DNA of 64,000 nt, taken from positions 1,033,501-1,097,500 of the forward strand of contig CALZFC010000257.1 of assembly GCA_945643635.1 (NCBI GenBank), in the 5' to 3' direction. A model generated the notes under the pieces. It made no database searches. It was not told the DNA's origin and saw only the letters and a list, made by a program, of their open reading frames with translations. Position numbers and translations under genes: made by a program. Of the stretch, positions 22,830 through 32,884 are shown piece by piece (positions within the stretch are counted from its first letter, which is position 1; the number at the start of each line of letters is the position of its first letter). This DNA is from Allodiplogaster sudhausi. Taxonomy: Eukaryota; Nematoda; Chromadorea; Rhabditida; Diplogasteridae.

Positions 22830-22984
22830 ATTTTATTTGACCAAAAATCACATATTTGAAAAATCGTTTGACCAACAATCATCTGACCAACAATCATTGA
22901 CCAATAATCATTTGACCAAAAATCAGGAAAAATTTGACCAACAATCATTTGACCAATAATCATTTGACCAAAAATCAGGACACC
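22830..22984 (-). repeat. Right terminal inverted repeat of MULE
   Basis: This is the inverse counterpart of 20,387-20,540, with TTTGACCAACAATCA and TTTGACCAAAAATCA units. The two arms differ slightly in unit number, as expected for repeat-built termini. Confidence 0.9.
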
Positions 22985-22993
22985 TCTGATGCT
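22985..22993. repeat. Right 9-bp target-site duplication of the MULE
   Basis: TCTGATGCT follows the right terminus (GGACACC). The unoccupied paralogous site reads CTGATAGACTTTG, which supports one copy of the motif before insertion. Confidence 0.9.
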
Positions 22994-23340
22994 ACTTTTG
23001 TCCGCGTCGTATAGGTTCATATATATTTAATCTAAACACCTTCCTATTATAAGTGTCTTACACTTAGATTTTATTCAACTTCACATCTTCTGAATATATT
23101 AGTTATTTTGACGGCTTCATAGAGCTGCTCTTCGACATCCGACTGGCTAAACGCCTTTTATAGAAACTTCCGCGAAACTTAATGGCACGATTGGAGGCTT
23201 TTAAGCTTTTTTTCTCTCTGTCTTCCTCTCTCTCTGAATCTATGTATCTATAGCCACCACGTCGGTACATACGCGAAGGGAGCCACTACCTTGAAGCAAG
23301 ATTTAAAAAAATCTCCGCTCACTCCGAGGGCCGGCATTCA
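22994..23340 (+). repeat. Right part of segmental duplication interrupted by the MULE
   Basis: This stretch matches 26,390-26,700. Shared blocks include ATTAATTATTTAGACGGCTT-like sequence, ATTTAATGGCACG.TCGGAGG, and CTTGAAGCAGCATTTTAAAA-like and AATCTCCGCTCAC blocks. Confidence 0.8.
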
Positions 23341-26049
23341 TATCATACGAAAGATAAGACAGATAGTACAGCAAGCAACTCAAAAGACATTGAAGCATAT
23401 ATTTTTATGCCAACAATTGCGAAGTGGGCAGATAGTAACTGGATATTAATTCAATTAGAATCATTTATGATAGTTAGCCAAGTTGCAATTATCTCGATGC
23501 GAGACTATTATTGCAGAGAACTCGGCGGCCGGTCGGCGGCCGAAGAAGAAGAAGGAATGAAAGTACGATTAATAATACATTGTGGTAATTACAAATCTCA
23601 CACATGTCGGTGATCGCCCTACTTACAATTAGAAAAAAAAAAGAAGCTGTTTGCTTGAAGTCAAGAGGTCATGTTGTTCGGTGCCGACGGTTTAGCGCTG
23701 CATCACTCATCTATAAGCACTCTTCACTTGGCATCGGAGATTGTTCGCTCGCATTGAGAGTCACATTTATAATTATTCTCGTTAATTATGTACATACAAT
23801 TCGCTTCTTCAGCGGAACATTCATAAGGAAGAAGTTTGGTTCACATACATTCTATGTTTGAAAATGGAAAGATAATTCTTATCGACAATGTTTGAATAAC
23901 ATTCTATCGCTATTCCGTCTTCGAACACGCTAATTATCGTAGCCGATCGCACGGAAATTGATCCAAGTGTAAAATGTCGTGTCAAACTCGACGTATTTTC
24001 GAATAAGAGACAGTGAGATAATGAGATAGCAAATTTTCTATATCTTTGCTTGCAGCGAAACATCACGTTTTTTCACACAAAAAATGAGTCTCGGAGCGAC
24101 TACTGCATTCGCGATCAATTCGAAGGCAGTTATCCCATGAACAACATCGCAGTAGGCAGTGGAGAAGCGCTGAGTTCTAACGAAATACGATTATTTTTAG
24201 GATCTTTTCTTTTTTTAGCCCCTCCTCCGCTAGCCCCCATGCTAGGCGAAAGAAATATTAATGGTTAACCTCGTTAGTATTGGCAAGAAACGATCCTCAC
24301 AAATGAAGAGAGCTTATAGAGGAATGATGCAACGATAAACCGCCGTAGAGTATGAAAATGAAACTTCTCGACATGCCATAAGTGCTTGCAAATTTTCTAC
24401 AATTTTGTATATCTTTATTTGCAACGAAAAATCACTTTTTTTTTACAGAAATTAACAATTTAAATACCGTGTGACAAAAGTTTATGAATAATAATGAAGA
24501 TTATAAGAATAAAAGGTAGCTGCATGCTGAAGTGAAGATTTCATTTCGTAACTCTCCCATGGTTTAGCCTTGCATCATTCCTTTAGAAACTTTAGTTCTC
24601 TGGTCATTAGCGCTCATTTTGCGGTTGCCGTCTTGTATATTTCTTATATTAAAGTTTCTATTAACTGCTCAAAAAGTTAAATTCTGGAGCTGAAAATATT
24701 CTCTATTCGAAATATATTCATTTAATTGAAGTTTCTCTTCTGAACTAACACAATAAGCCTAATGCATTGAGCGAGCTTCGTTTATTTTGAAGGAGGACGA
24801 TCGCCGAAAAAGATACGTTCACCCACATTCTCTCGCTCTCGCGTGCTATTTCGGCGGCATACTCACAAAAATGATCACCCTCATATAAGAAGAAGAAACA
24901 TAATACCTACATAGCAATAAGTGCTGAAGTAGAGATGCCATTTTGTTCCTCGCCTGGCTCTATAAAAGCTCTCTTTTACGAGCATTGGCAGATTGGGTGT
25001 TCAGAAGATCCGTGTTCTCGCAGACTAGCGCAAACGTATCTGGAACAAAATATCGAATTCAATTATTAGAAAATCGTATGTGAGAAAGTGAGAAACACGT
25101 GGCCGGCCAGCGGTCGAGCACAAATAGAGAATAGGCAGCTCCTGAAAGGACGCCAGGAAAACTCACGTTTGAATTCGCGCCATTTTGCATGACAAAATTG
25201 TGAGAAGAGGGCCGGAAAAAACTCAAATGCTCTGATGTTCACGTTTTATCGCAAGTGAGCATCTTTGCTGTTGAATGAAAATGGCACTATCAGTGCGAAA
25301 GGGCAGAGATGAAAGAGAGAGAGAGACAAAGTGACAGAGAAGAGGAAAGAGAGAGCAAGAACAAGAGAGAATATCAAGAGGAGTGCATATAGCGGAATGA
25401 TGCAATGCAAAACTGCCGAAGAGTGCCAAAATGACTTCTCCACTTCAATATACAGCTATTTCTTTTCTTCATATAATTAATAGAGTACGAATGTCAACAG
25501 TATGAATTTTTTTGATCATTTGAAATCATATGCGAAATCTCTCTAAATCACATGCGTAGAGAATATTTTCAGCTCCTGAATTTGCGAAGTAGTTAATCTC
25601 TGATGCTCATTTTTCCATCATATTGTTGTTGAATCTTGGATGCTCTCTTTTCATAGAAGGAATCTCTTGTTTTTTTTTTAAATTAAAATATGTACTTTCT
25701 ATAAAATATGCACTTTTCTTTATATTACAATGTGAACAATTTCAATGAACCAATATAAATTGCAGTCTGTTCTCTTGCCAACGAGTCCGCCAGCGGAAGC
25801 CGCGGAGAACTCGGCGGCCGTAGAAGAAGTTTGAATGACAATACGATGAATCCTTTTTTTTTGGCCATTATAAAACACACATAATTCCAATCGGTGATCG
25901 CTTTTCTTCTCGTCAAGAAAAAAAGTAGCTGTATGCTGAATCGTGGTGGTCCTCCCCGGCGGTGTAGAGCTGAATCATTCCTCTATGAGCTCTCATCGTT
26001 GGGCGTTACTGATTTTCTCAGGAAAATGCCTCCACAAAATAATCCCTTC
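23341..26049. repeat. Dispersed-repeat array with recurring ~60-bp core
   Basis: Several copies of a core resembling GAAGTNGAGATGNCATTTTG ... GGCGGTTTAGCGTTGCATC ... TTCCTCTATAAGCTCTC occur at about 23,668 (+), 24,300 (-), 24,535 (+), 24,928 (+), 25,378 (-) and 25,945 (+). Others lie outside this span (13,499, 19,748, 20,302, 26,300, 27,775 and 37,910). The segment 23,520-23,720 is also paralogous to 25,800-25,990: both begin GAACTCGGCGGCCG and include AATC/TGTCGGTGATCGC. I see no gene. The copies look like relics of one non-autonomous element family. Confidence 0.65.
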
Positions 26050-26700
26050 ATAGATCTTCGAAATGCTGCCATCTAACAATAAGCCAATTCTATTCTGTAG
26101 CTTCTTTTCTAAACTTGGCTTAATAATTTCGTTGAGGACATTTGATTTTAGTATGTAGGACACAAGTTTGAATTCGCGCCTTTTAGCCTGAAATAAGAGC
26201 GAGAGAGCATATGATTTGGAGATGGACCGCAATGGTTTAAAAGTCAAAAATTAGAGTTTAGTACAACTTTAAGAAAAAAGTAGCCATCTATAGTATGCTG
26301 AAGTCGAGATGGCGCATTTTGCTGCTCCCAGGCGGTTTAGCGTTGCATCGTACCTCTTTAAACTCCCTCGTCTCTTGCAATTCTGATAGACTTTGCCCAC
26401 CGAGCGTTTTTGGAATATACATATGATTAAATCTAAATACTTTCTATAATCAAGTGCCTTGGATTTTTTTCAACTTCATATCTTCGGAACATATTAATTA
26501 TTTAGACGGCTTTATAGAAATATTCTTTTTATAATCCGACAAGTTAAATGCTTTTTTGAGAAACTTCCCCGAAATTTAATGGCACGGTCGGAGGCTTTTA
26601 AGTTTTTCTCTCTGGCATCCTCTCTTTGAATCTATCTATACCCACCGCTGCCTTGAAGCAGCATTTTAAAAATCTCCGCTCACACCGAAAGCCGGTATAT
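26050..26700 (+). repeat. Paralogous empty site lacking the MULE
   Basis: The segment aligns by eye with both flanks of the MULE (20,090-20,386 and 22,985-23,340) but runs uninterrupted through CAATTCTGATAGACTTTG, where the other copy has the element and duplicated TCTGATGCT. Confidence 0.8.
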
Positions 26701-29205
26701 AGGCCGAAAGTCTTTAAAGATTAAGTTCTGTTTAATTTCAGTATTATCAGTGTAATGTTTGATTAGTCGTAAAGTTAACCAATTGTGGCACCAATAGAAT
26801 TTTATTTATGAAATTGTGAACAACAACAAAAGAGTTCAGAGCTTCAAAGAGTTGTACGAAGGTAAGATAAATATATTTTAATGGTCCGATATGTACATAT
26901 GTATGTATGTACATGCGCGCAGATACCTCGGGGGATACCCAAACGGGGAGACGGAATAGAGAACCTGTGATGTAGCGGTAGTTTGTGTTTGTTAACCAAA
27001 GAGGGATATTGAAGACAATTTATCAGTTACTTTAAAAATACATACAAAGATGTTGAGAAATAGAGAGCGGAGAAAATCTATTAGACTTGATTGACTTGAG
27101 ATTGAGTTGAAAGAAAGTGAGATTGAGAGAGAGAAGAATATCACAGAAAGTTGATTGAGTGGTGATTGGAGTTATTTTTTTTGAGATTGTGAGAGAGTAT
27201 GTAGAAAAGAATTGAGAGTAGGGAGATTGAGTGAGAGGGTTGAGTCAGGCCGGCTGGGGTGTCTTGCCCAGTCGGCTCTGTGTGTGTGAGTCAGCCGCTC
27301 TCCACTGTCAAGAGAGGAAGACCTTGGGGGCGTGGCCTAGAGATAAAGGATGCCACGACACTTCTCCCGATTGATGAGCATATTATAGGAACCATACACT
27401 AAATCTTGAATTGGCGAATTTTTACCAGATTCAGGGGCGAGATAGCATGTTATGACGAGAGGAAGGGAGATGGAGAGAGTGAAAGAGAAAGAGAGAGGTA
27501 GAACGGGAGGGAGGGAAGCCATCTTCATGTTCTACCATGTATTGACGATTAGTGAGAAAGAAAGAAAGAAAGGGAGAGAAAGGGACAGAAAGAAATAGAG
27601 AAAGAGAGAGAGAATAGAGATGGCTAGAGAAAAGACGGAGATACTGACAGACAGAGAGAGAAACTGAGAGAATAACCTCGTTTGAATGGCCTTCTTATTA
27701 ATTGTGACGAGAGTAGTTATCAATGTGCCTATCCGTCAAATGAAGATATGAAATCACCCTAAGATGTGAAGTAGAAGTGAGCCGATGATGGCTGGAAACC
27801 GCCCGGAGAGGAACAAAATGACATCTCGACTTTTGTATATAAAACTTTTTGCTTTTCTTAAATTATTTGAAGAAATAAATATTAGAACGAAGAAAACCGA
27901 GTTTTAACAAGTTATCTGTTGTACTAACAATCGGATGTCATTAAATGAATAGACTGTTGTAGAAAGAAAATTGTTCAAGAAAATAGGACTATGAAAATTT
28001 GCACCAAAACCCCGATCTAGAGTCACTTCCAGATTCTACGCCTTTGCTGTCGTCGTTTTTTTGTTGTTGCTGGTGGTCATTATTTGTTCTTTACTTTTCC
28101 AGCCATTTCACTCCTTCCTTTTGCTTTTTCCTTACTTGCTCTCTTCTCTGTGGTTCTTCGTGCCCACCATTCAATTGGCTCCTCCATATCCGGCGACCAT
28201 CTCGCTAGACGATTGTTCGCTTTGTAGAATTTTTTGTTCTAAAAAAGATTTTTTAAGCATTTTTCCTTACAATTTGCTTAAATATGTTTAGAAACCGCAG
28301 ATGATTTTTTCAAACCGCTTGCAATTGCAAATGAAGAGTGTTTTTGGGGGTTTTGGGTGACTAGAAAACCATTTCTCAAATCAGAATCTCAAAAAAAATT
28401 GAAATTTACGTATAAAAATGACTTTAAAAAATGTGAATTCTTGGGAAAGATGGGCTGCCTACAGTAAGCCTGCCGACTCATTCCAACGTGCCAAACGCGG
28501 TTCGGCAGGTCAGATGCTCGTTCCAGACGATGAATGGTCTTGTCCGACTAACTTTTATCACCCATTTTTTCCAATCTACTGGTTTTTCATGGCTTTTTCT
28601 TATCTAATTTATTCTTTTTAAAGATAGTATGCACCATCGTTCTTCTCTGTGCCTTCACGCCATCAAATCTTAATGAATCCCTCTGCGATTCTGTTGTCAT
28701 TAGCTTCTTTCACAGCTGTACAATATGAAAGCCAACCAAATGTGAATTATTTATTACCTAAATCACCTACTTAGTATCTGATGAGTTATCTCTAACACAT
28801 CAGACTCCAGCACACGCCACGAGGAGGCGAGGTGAGAGTGCGCCACAGAGACAGAGGGGCCCTAGCAGATGGGGGGAAACCCTACATTTATTCCTAACAA
28901 ACGGTTCTACGCTTCTAAAATTGAGAAAAACATACAATCGAACAAATATGATACAGACAAGATAAAATAAGCGGCTAAATGAGTCCGCAATGACAGAAAA
29001 AAAGACTTACAAGGAGAGAAAATAACAGATTTAGACACACAGGAAGCAAGGAAAGAAAAGGATACAGCAGGCGAGAAATTAAGTCAAAATAAGGGAGAAA
29101 TTGACAAGTGTATAAAATAAAAGAAACAGCAAATGTATCTAATTTTGCTTCTAAAGAGAAGCCAACAATAAATGAGAAAGGGGGAAAAGAGGAGGGAACG
29201 GGAAT
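26701..29205. other. Intergenic region without recognised genes
   Basis: AT-rich DNA with GA-rich stretches (27,060-27,245, 27,470-27,675) and one - strand copy of the 60-bp core (about 27,775-27,830). Short frames at 27,999-28,291 and 28,418-28,621 have neither splice context nor recognisable domains. Confidence 0.5.
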
Positions 29206-32043
29206 CTACCTCATGACGAACTCGCCGGTAGCCAGCTCGCTTGAGAAGACCTCGAAGGACTTCGCGAAGAGCGTGCCGTCCAGGCAGCGGAGGAAGATGC
29301 ACGGCACGGTCGGGTCGTCCGGCAGAGCGCCCACACTGTCAACAGTGAAGGCCGTCTCCACCACACGACCCGGGCCCGTGTCGATCCTCAGCACAGTGGT
29401 CCTCCCGATCAGCCGCACGAACTCGGCCATCTCGTCCTCTTCGTTCCTGCAATCAGCGGTGATCAGCTTGCTCAAGATATCACACAATTTTTGTGGGGTT
29501 GGCCCGACGCCACCCTGACTAAGCTTGTACAGCCCAGCTTCAGGCTCCGGCTGCCCAAGGAGGAACTGTCTGGCCCGTATCTGCTTGGACAGCATAGACA
29601 CAGCAGCAGTCTTCCCGGCCGAGGCCAGAAAGGCGTGCACTGGTGCCATGCTTGTCCAGAGGCCGACACTCTCGATGTCCTTGGCCAGACGAGTTTTCCT
29701 CGAGCAAGCCATCGCAGTCCGCTGAGCCGCCGCCTGGCGCCCTTCCTCCATCTTACGCATCCTAGCCCTATTCAAGTCTTCACCGGCCGCCTTCTCGCCC
29801 GCCTCAATCACCTTGGCATCATTGAAGGCCCGAGCGAGAACAGAGGATCTTTGCTTCTCACTCAGTCCTTCTAGCCATTCCCGCGTCTTGTTCATCACGA
29901 AGAGAAGCTTTGCCTCTCTCCGGAAAAGGCGCATGTTGGGAGAGGTGGTGAAGAGACGGTCGAGAAAAGCAAAGCCGGATTCAACTGCTGTGTTTGTAGC
30001 GGGCGCGCTTGCCAAGTCTCTCCGAATCGCATCCCCGGCCCCATGGTAGTCGCCCCCAGGGAGAAAGTCTGCGAAATGCGCGCGCAGGTGGCAAGAGGCA
30101 GCAGAGAGACAGGCAAGAGCTGCTACCTTCGTCGACTTTTGGGGAGTGAGAGAGAGAAGGGAAGAGAGCAGGGCACCCTCAATTTTGAACACTTCATCAA
30201 GGTGGGGGTGAGAGAGAATAGGGTGCCCGCCAGAGAAGAATGATGGAGGGCAGGCAACACAGGAATCAAGTAAAGAGAGTATGTCGGCCATGTGCCGACC
30301 GGTGTCGAGCACATGCCGAGAGTGTTCTGCAAGCCGCCAGATGGGCCCAGTCAATAACTGGTCCATCAGACCGAGCACTTGGAGGTGCGAGACAGTTAGG
30401 CTGTCTCGCAGAAGCTTTTGGATATGGGGTAGATCACCACCATAGAGTCTAATATATTCCTCCAAGTGCTCCTCCATGCAAAACACCCGCGCCGCCAACA
30501 CAAAGAGAATGTTGAAGCGATGACCAAGGAAAGCGGGAAAAGAAGAGAATGGAAGAGGAACGCCCTTGGTTTTGCAGAAGGTCCTCCACTGCTGGTAGTG
30601 CCGGTACTTGCCGCTGCTCCTCTCCGAGAAGTACCTGGCGACCTCCTTGATGAGAACGAGAACGGAAGGCGCCGTCGGCAACACGTCCTTCTTCCGCTCG
30701 TCCGCCTTGCACTCCGCCAGCGCCGCGATAACAACACTGTAAAGATTCGAGACACAGTGCAGCTGGCAAAAGACTGCATTGATAGATGCTATCTCTCCTC
30801 TCTCTGCATCAGAGAGAGAGGCCCACCCCTCTTGAACCTTCAGAATGCTGAGTCTATAATTAAAACAGATTTTGTTGAAAAGATGCTGAGTGGCCGCGCG
30901 GTCACTCAGCAGATTGGTGACACTCAGCATAAAGGAGGAAAAGAGAGGCGTTCCTTGTACCGCCGAAGACAAGTCAATAGTCAACGACTCTATCTTTGCC
31001 TTGAGGCAGTCGAAGGCCAGCTGGGCTGACTTATCAACTACCTCAGTGACACCGAGAAAGAGCTGCTGCCCAGATGGAAGAAGAATCACCTGCTGTTGCA
31101 GCTTATGCCCGAGTTTAGTGGTCTCATCTGTACTGAGAGTCACACCACTCGAGCAACCACTGAGCAGCTCGCGGATGTGCATCCGGGAAATGGCAAGAAG
31201 GGCAGCGCTCCAGCTGCGGACCGTGGACTCGGCAGGGACGTGAGCCAATCGTATACCGAGCATGTCCGCAACAGTCGCCATGACCTCCCCCACTTTCCCA
31301 TCAGCAACACCGAGAGCGCCGAGAAGAAGAGAGCAGAGCTTGGCAGCAGGAGTGAACTGCCTACTTTCCACAATCGACTGCTCCACACCGGATTTTTCAT
31401 CCCTCTCAGAGAGAGCGGAAGCTAGATGAGCAGCTTGGTTGCTCTTCAGTTTCAACTCTCTCCTGAGGGACGAATTCACAGTGCGAAGCCCCGCGATTGT
31501 GGAACGTAGGGTGGCCACAAGCACAGACTGCTTCGAAGCTTGCTTAGCAACAGCAGAGCGTTTGCTCCGCTGTAACCGAGCAAGCTTCTCCTCTAACTGC
31601 CTTTTCTGCTTCTTCAACTCGGCCAGCTGGCGACTCTTCGAAGCAAGCTGCCCCTCCCAGTAAGCGGAAACGTCTAGCAAGCGATGAGAATGAGAACAAC
31701 CAGCCTGTGCTAGAGATGGAGTGCTGGCAGGCGCAGATGACGAGGGTAGCGAGGAAGGAGTCGGCGACGATGAAGGACGGCGGGAAGAGGAAGGCGTGGC
31801 AGCAACACGAGAGTAAGGTGTTATCGGCTGTAACGAAAGGGGAGGCAGAGGAGATACAGAAGAAACAGGGGAATGAAGATGAGGTGAGGGGGGAGTAGTA
31901 CTGAGACTCTTGTAAGGAAGAGAAAGATTAGGGGGTGAAAGAATGAGAGAATAAAACTCGCCCTTGTCACGGCCATCCTTGCCAAGCCGTCGCTCTTCCT
32001 GGCGTAGTCGGGACGCTTCTCGGGCAACCCACAAATCACTCAT
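29206..32043 (-). CDS. Long intronless transposase-like gene, family unassigned
   Basis: An uninterrupted - strand frame reaches from a stop at 29,206 to at least 32,259. I place the start at MSDLWVAREASR (32,043), about 946 codons, because an acceptor-like ttttgtag precedes the region just upstream. Order of parts: Ser/Pro-rich low-complexity N-terminus; Lys/Arg/Gln-rich coiled coil (LKKQKRQLEEKLARLQRSKR, residues about 145-215); then a catalytic-like core with TLSTDETTKLGHKLQQQ, LGHRFNILFVLAARVFCMEE and a late TAVESGFAFLDRLF block. An acidic Asp in STDET and a late Glu in AVESGF would suit an RNase H-fold transposase, but I cannot name the superfamily. No TIRs or target duplication were found. 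The length without any stop suggests recent activity or domestication. Confidence 0.65.
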   Translation of the reverse strand: MSDLWVAREASRLRQEERRLGKDGRDKGEFYSLILSPPNLSLPYKSLSTTPPSPHLHSPVSSVSPLPPLSLQPITPYSRVAATPSSSRRPSSSPTPSSLPSSSAPASTPSLAQAGCSHSHRLLDVSAYWEGQLASKSRQLAELKKQKRQLEEKLARLQRSKRSAVAKQASKQSVLVATLRSTIAGLRTVNSSLRRELKLKSNQAAHLASALSERDEKSGVEQSIVESRQFTPAAKLCSLLLGALGVADGKVGEVMATVADMLGIRLAHVPAESTVRSWSAALLAISRMHIRELLSGCSSGVTLSTDETTKLGHKLQQQVILLPSGQQLFLGVTEVVDKSAQLAFDCLKAKIESLTIDLSSAVQGTPLFSSFMLSVTNLLSDRAATQHLFNKICFNYRLSILKVQEGWASLSDAERGEIASINAVFCQLHCVSNLYSVVIAALAECKADERKKDVLPTAPSVLVLIKEVARYFSERSSGKYRHYQQWRTFCKTKGVPLPFSSFPAFLGHRFNILFVLAARVFCMEEHLEEYIRLYGGDLPHIQKLLRDSLTVSHLQVLGLMDQLLTGPIWRLAEHSRHVLDTGRHMADILSLLDSCVACPPSFFSGGHPILSHPHLDEVFKIEGALLSSLLSLTPQKSTKVAALACLSAASCHLRAHFADFLPGGDYHGAGDAIRRDLASAPATNTAVESGFAFLDRLFTTSPNMRLFRREAKLLFVMNKTREWLEGLSEKQRSSVLARAFNDAKVIEAGEKAAGEDLNRARMRKMEEGRQAAAQRTAMACSRKTRLAKDIESVGLWTSMAPVHAFLASAGKTAAVSMLSKQIRARQFLLGQPEPEAGLYKLSQGGVGPTPQKLCDILSKLITADCRNEEDEMAEFVRLIGRTTVLRIDTGPGRVVETAFTVDSVGALPDDPTVPCIFLRCLDGTLFAKSFEVFSSELATGEFVMR

Positions 32044-32518
32044 GACCTGTGGGTTCGGCAGCTCTTCGGCAGCACCTACAAAAAGGGAATAAACAGGTAG
32101 CCGGACAGAACAGAGTAGGGTATGTGAAAAGGGGGTCGAAAAACAAAGTGGGGTAATTAAAAAAAAATCCCTCGGTCTCCTGTTTTCTGAATTAAGAACC
32201 CGAATTGTGTAATAAAAAAATCTCTTACAAACAGAGTGAGGTAATTCAGGGTCTACCAAAACAGAGTGGGGTACCGGAACCCATCCCTTTTATTCCCTGC
32301 CTACAAAGTTAATGTACTACGACTAGGCATTCAAAACTTATTAAACGGTATATCGAAAAGAAAAAAAGAGTGAACCCGTGGGGAAGTGACAACTCGATTA
32401 GTACCACCATGGAACAAATTACTCAATGCAAATAAACTAACATTGCTATAAAAGGCTACAACAGGGCCCCTGTTATAAAAATTAAACATAAGAAATAGTT
32501 TATTTTAAACAAACCCAG

Positions 32519-32884
32519 GCGGCGCAAGAGCTCCGCCCTACAATCTCCCGCCTTCGTGCCATCGGCGTGGACGAGGAGGTTGCCGACGCGGAGCTGCCCA
32601 TCTCGGACATCCTAGAGTTGGGTATTTAACTAGTTTTAAGAATGGCTATGCATTAAAACAGCGGTGCTTGGCACTTATGAGTATCAGAATAAAATTTTCT
32701 TACATTGCGTTACGCACTATTTCAAAGTTCAATAGCAAAATGCAGAACATAGTCCTTTGAATAAGTTCAGTACCAAAGAGCTGCTAATGATATACAAATA
32801 GTACCTGGAATACCGCCAGCCGTTGAAGACGCTCCGCTTTCGCCCGTGCCGCCGCCATCTAAGAGGATGATAATTTCTGCTTAA
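32519..32884 (+). CDS. Two orphan exons, 3' end of an unknown gene
   Basis: Exon 32,519-32,621 follows aaacccag and reads AAQELRPTISRLRAIGVDEE continuing to a DILEL end. It leaves in phase 1 at a GT. Exon 32,802-32,884 follows an acceptor-like aaatag, completes the codon (Val) and reads VPGIPPAVEDAPLSPVPPPS to a TAA at 32,882-32,884. GC-rich coding-like codons stand out from the surroundings. No upstream exons are recognised. They may lie before, or have been separated by, the transposase-like gene at 29.2-32.0 kb. Confidence 0.4.

Larger units (their letters stand above)
20387..22984 (-). mobile_element. Complete Mutator-like (MULE) DNA transposon
   Basis: This 2,598-bp element is flanked by a perfect 9-bp direct repeat, TCTGATGCT (20,378-20,386 and 22,985-22,993), the usual target duplication length of Mutator elements. 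The ends are inverted (GGTGCCTTGATTTTTGG at left; the right end reads GGTGTCCTGATTTTTGG on the - strand). They lead into about 140-150 bp arms made of repeated TTTGGTCAAA / TGATTGTTGGTCAA units in opposite orientation. Between them lies an intron-containing transposase gene on the - strand. A paralogous uninserted copy of the target is at 26,050-26,700. Confidence 0.9.

Noticed and set aside
28840..32480. AGGGGCCCT near both sides of the transposase-like gene as possible TIRs
   Set aside because: Only nine bases match, neighbouring bases do not, and no target duplication flanks them.
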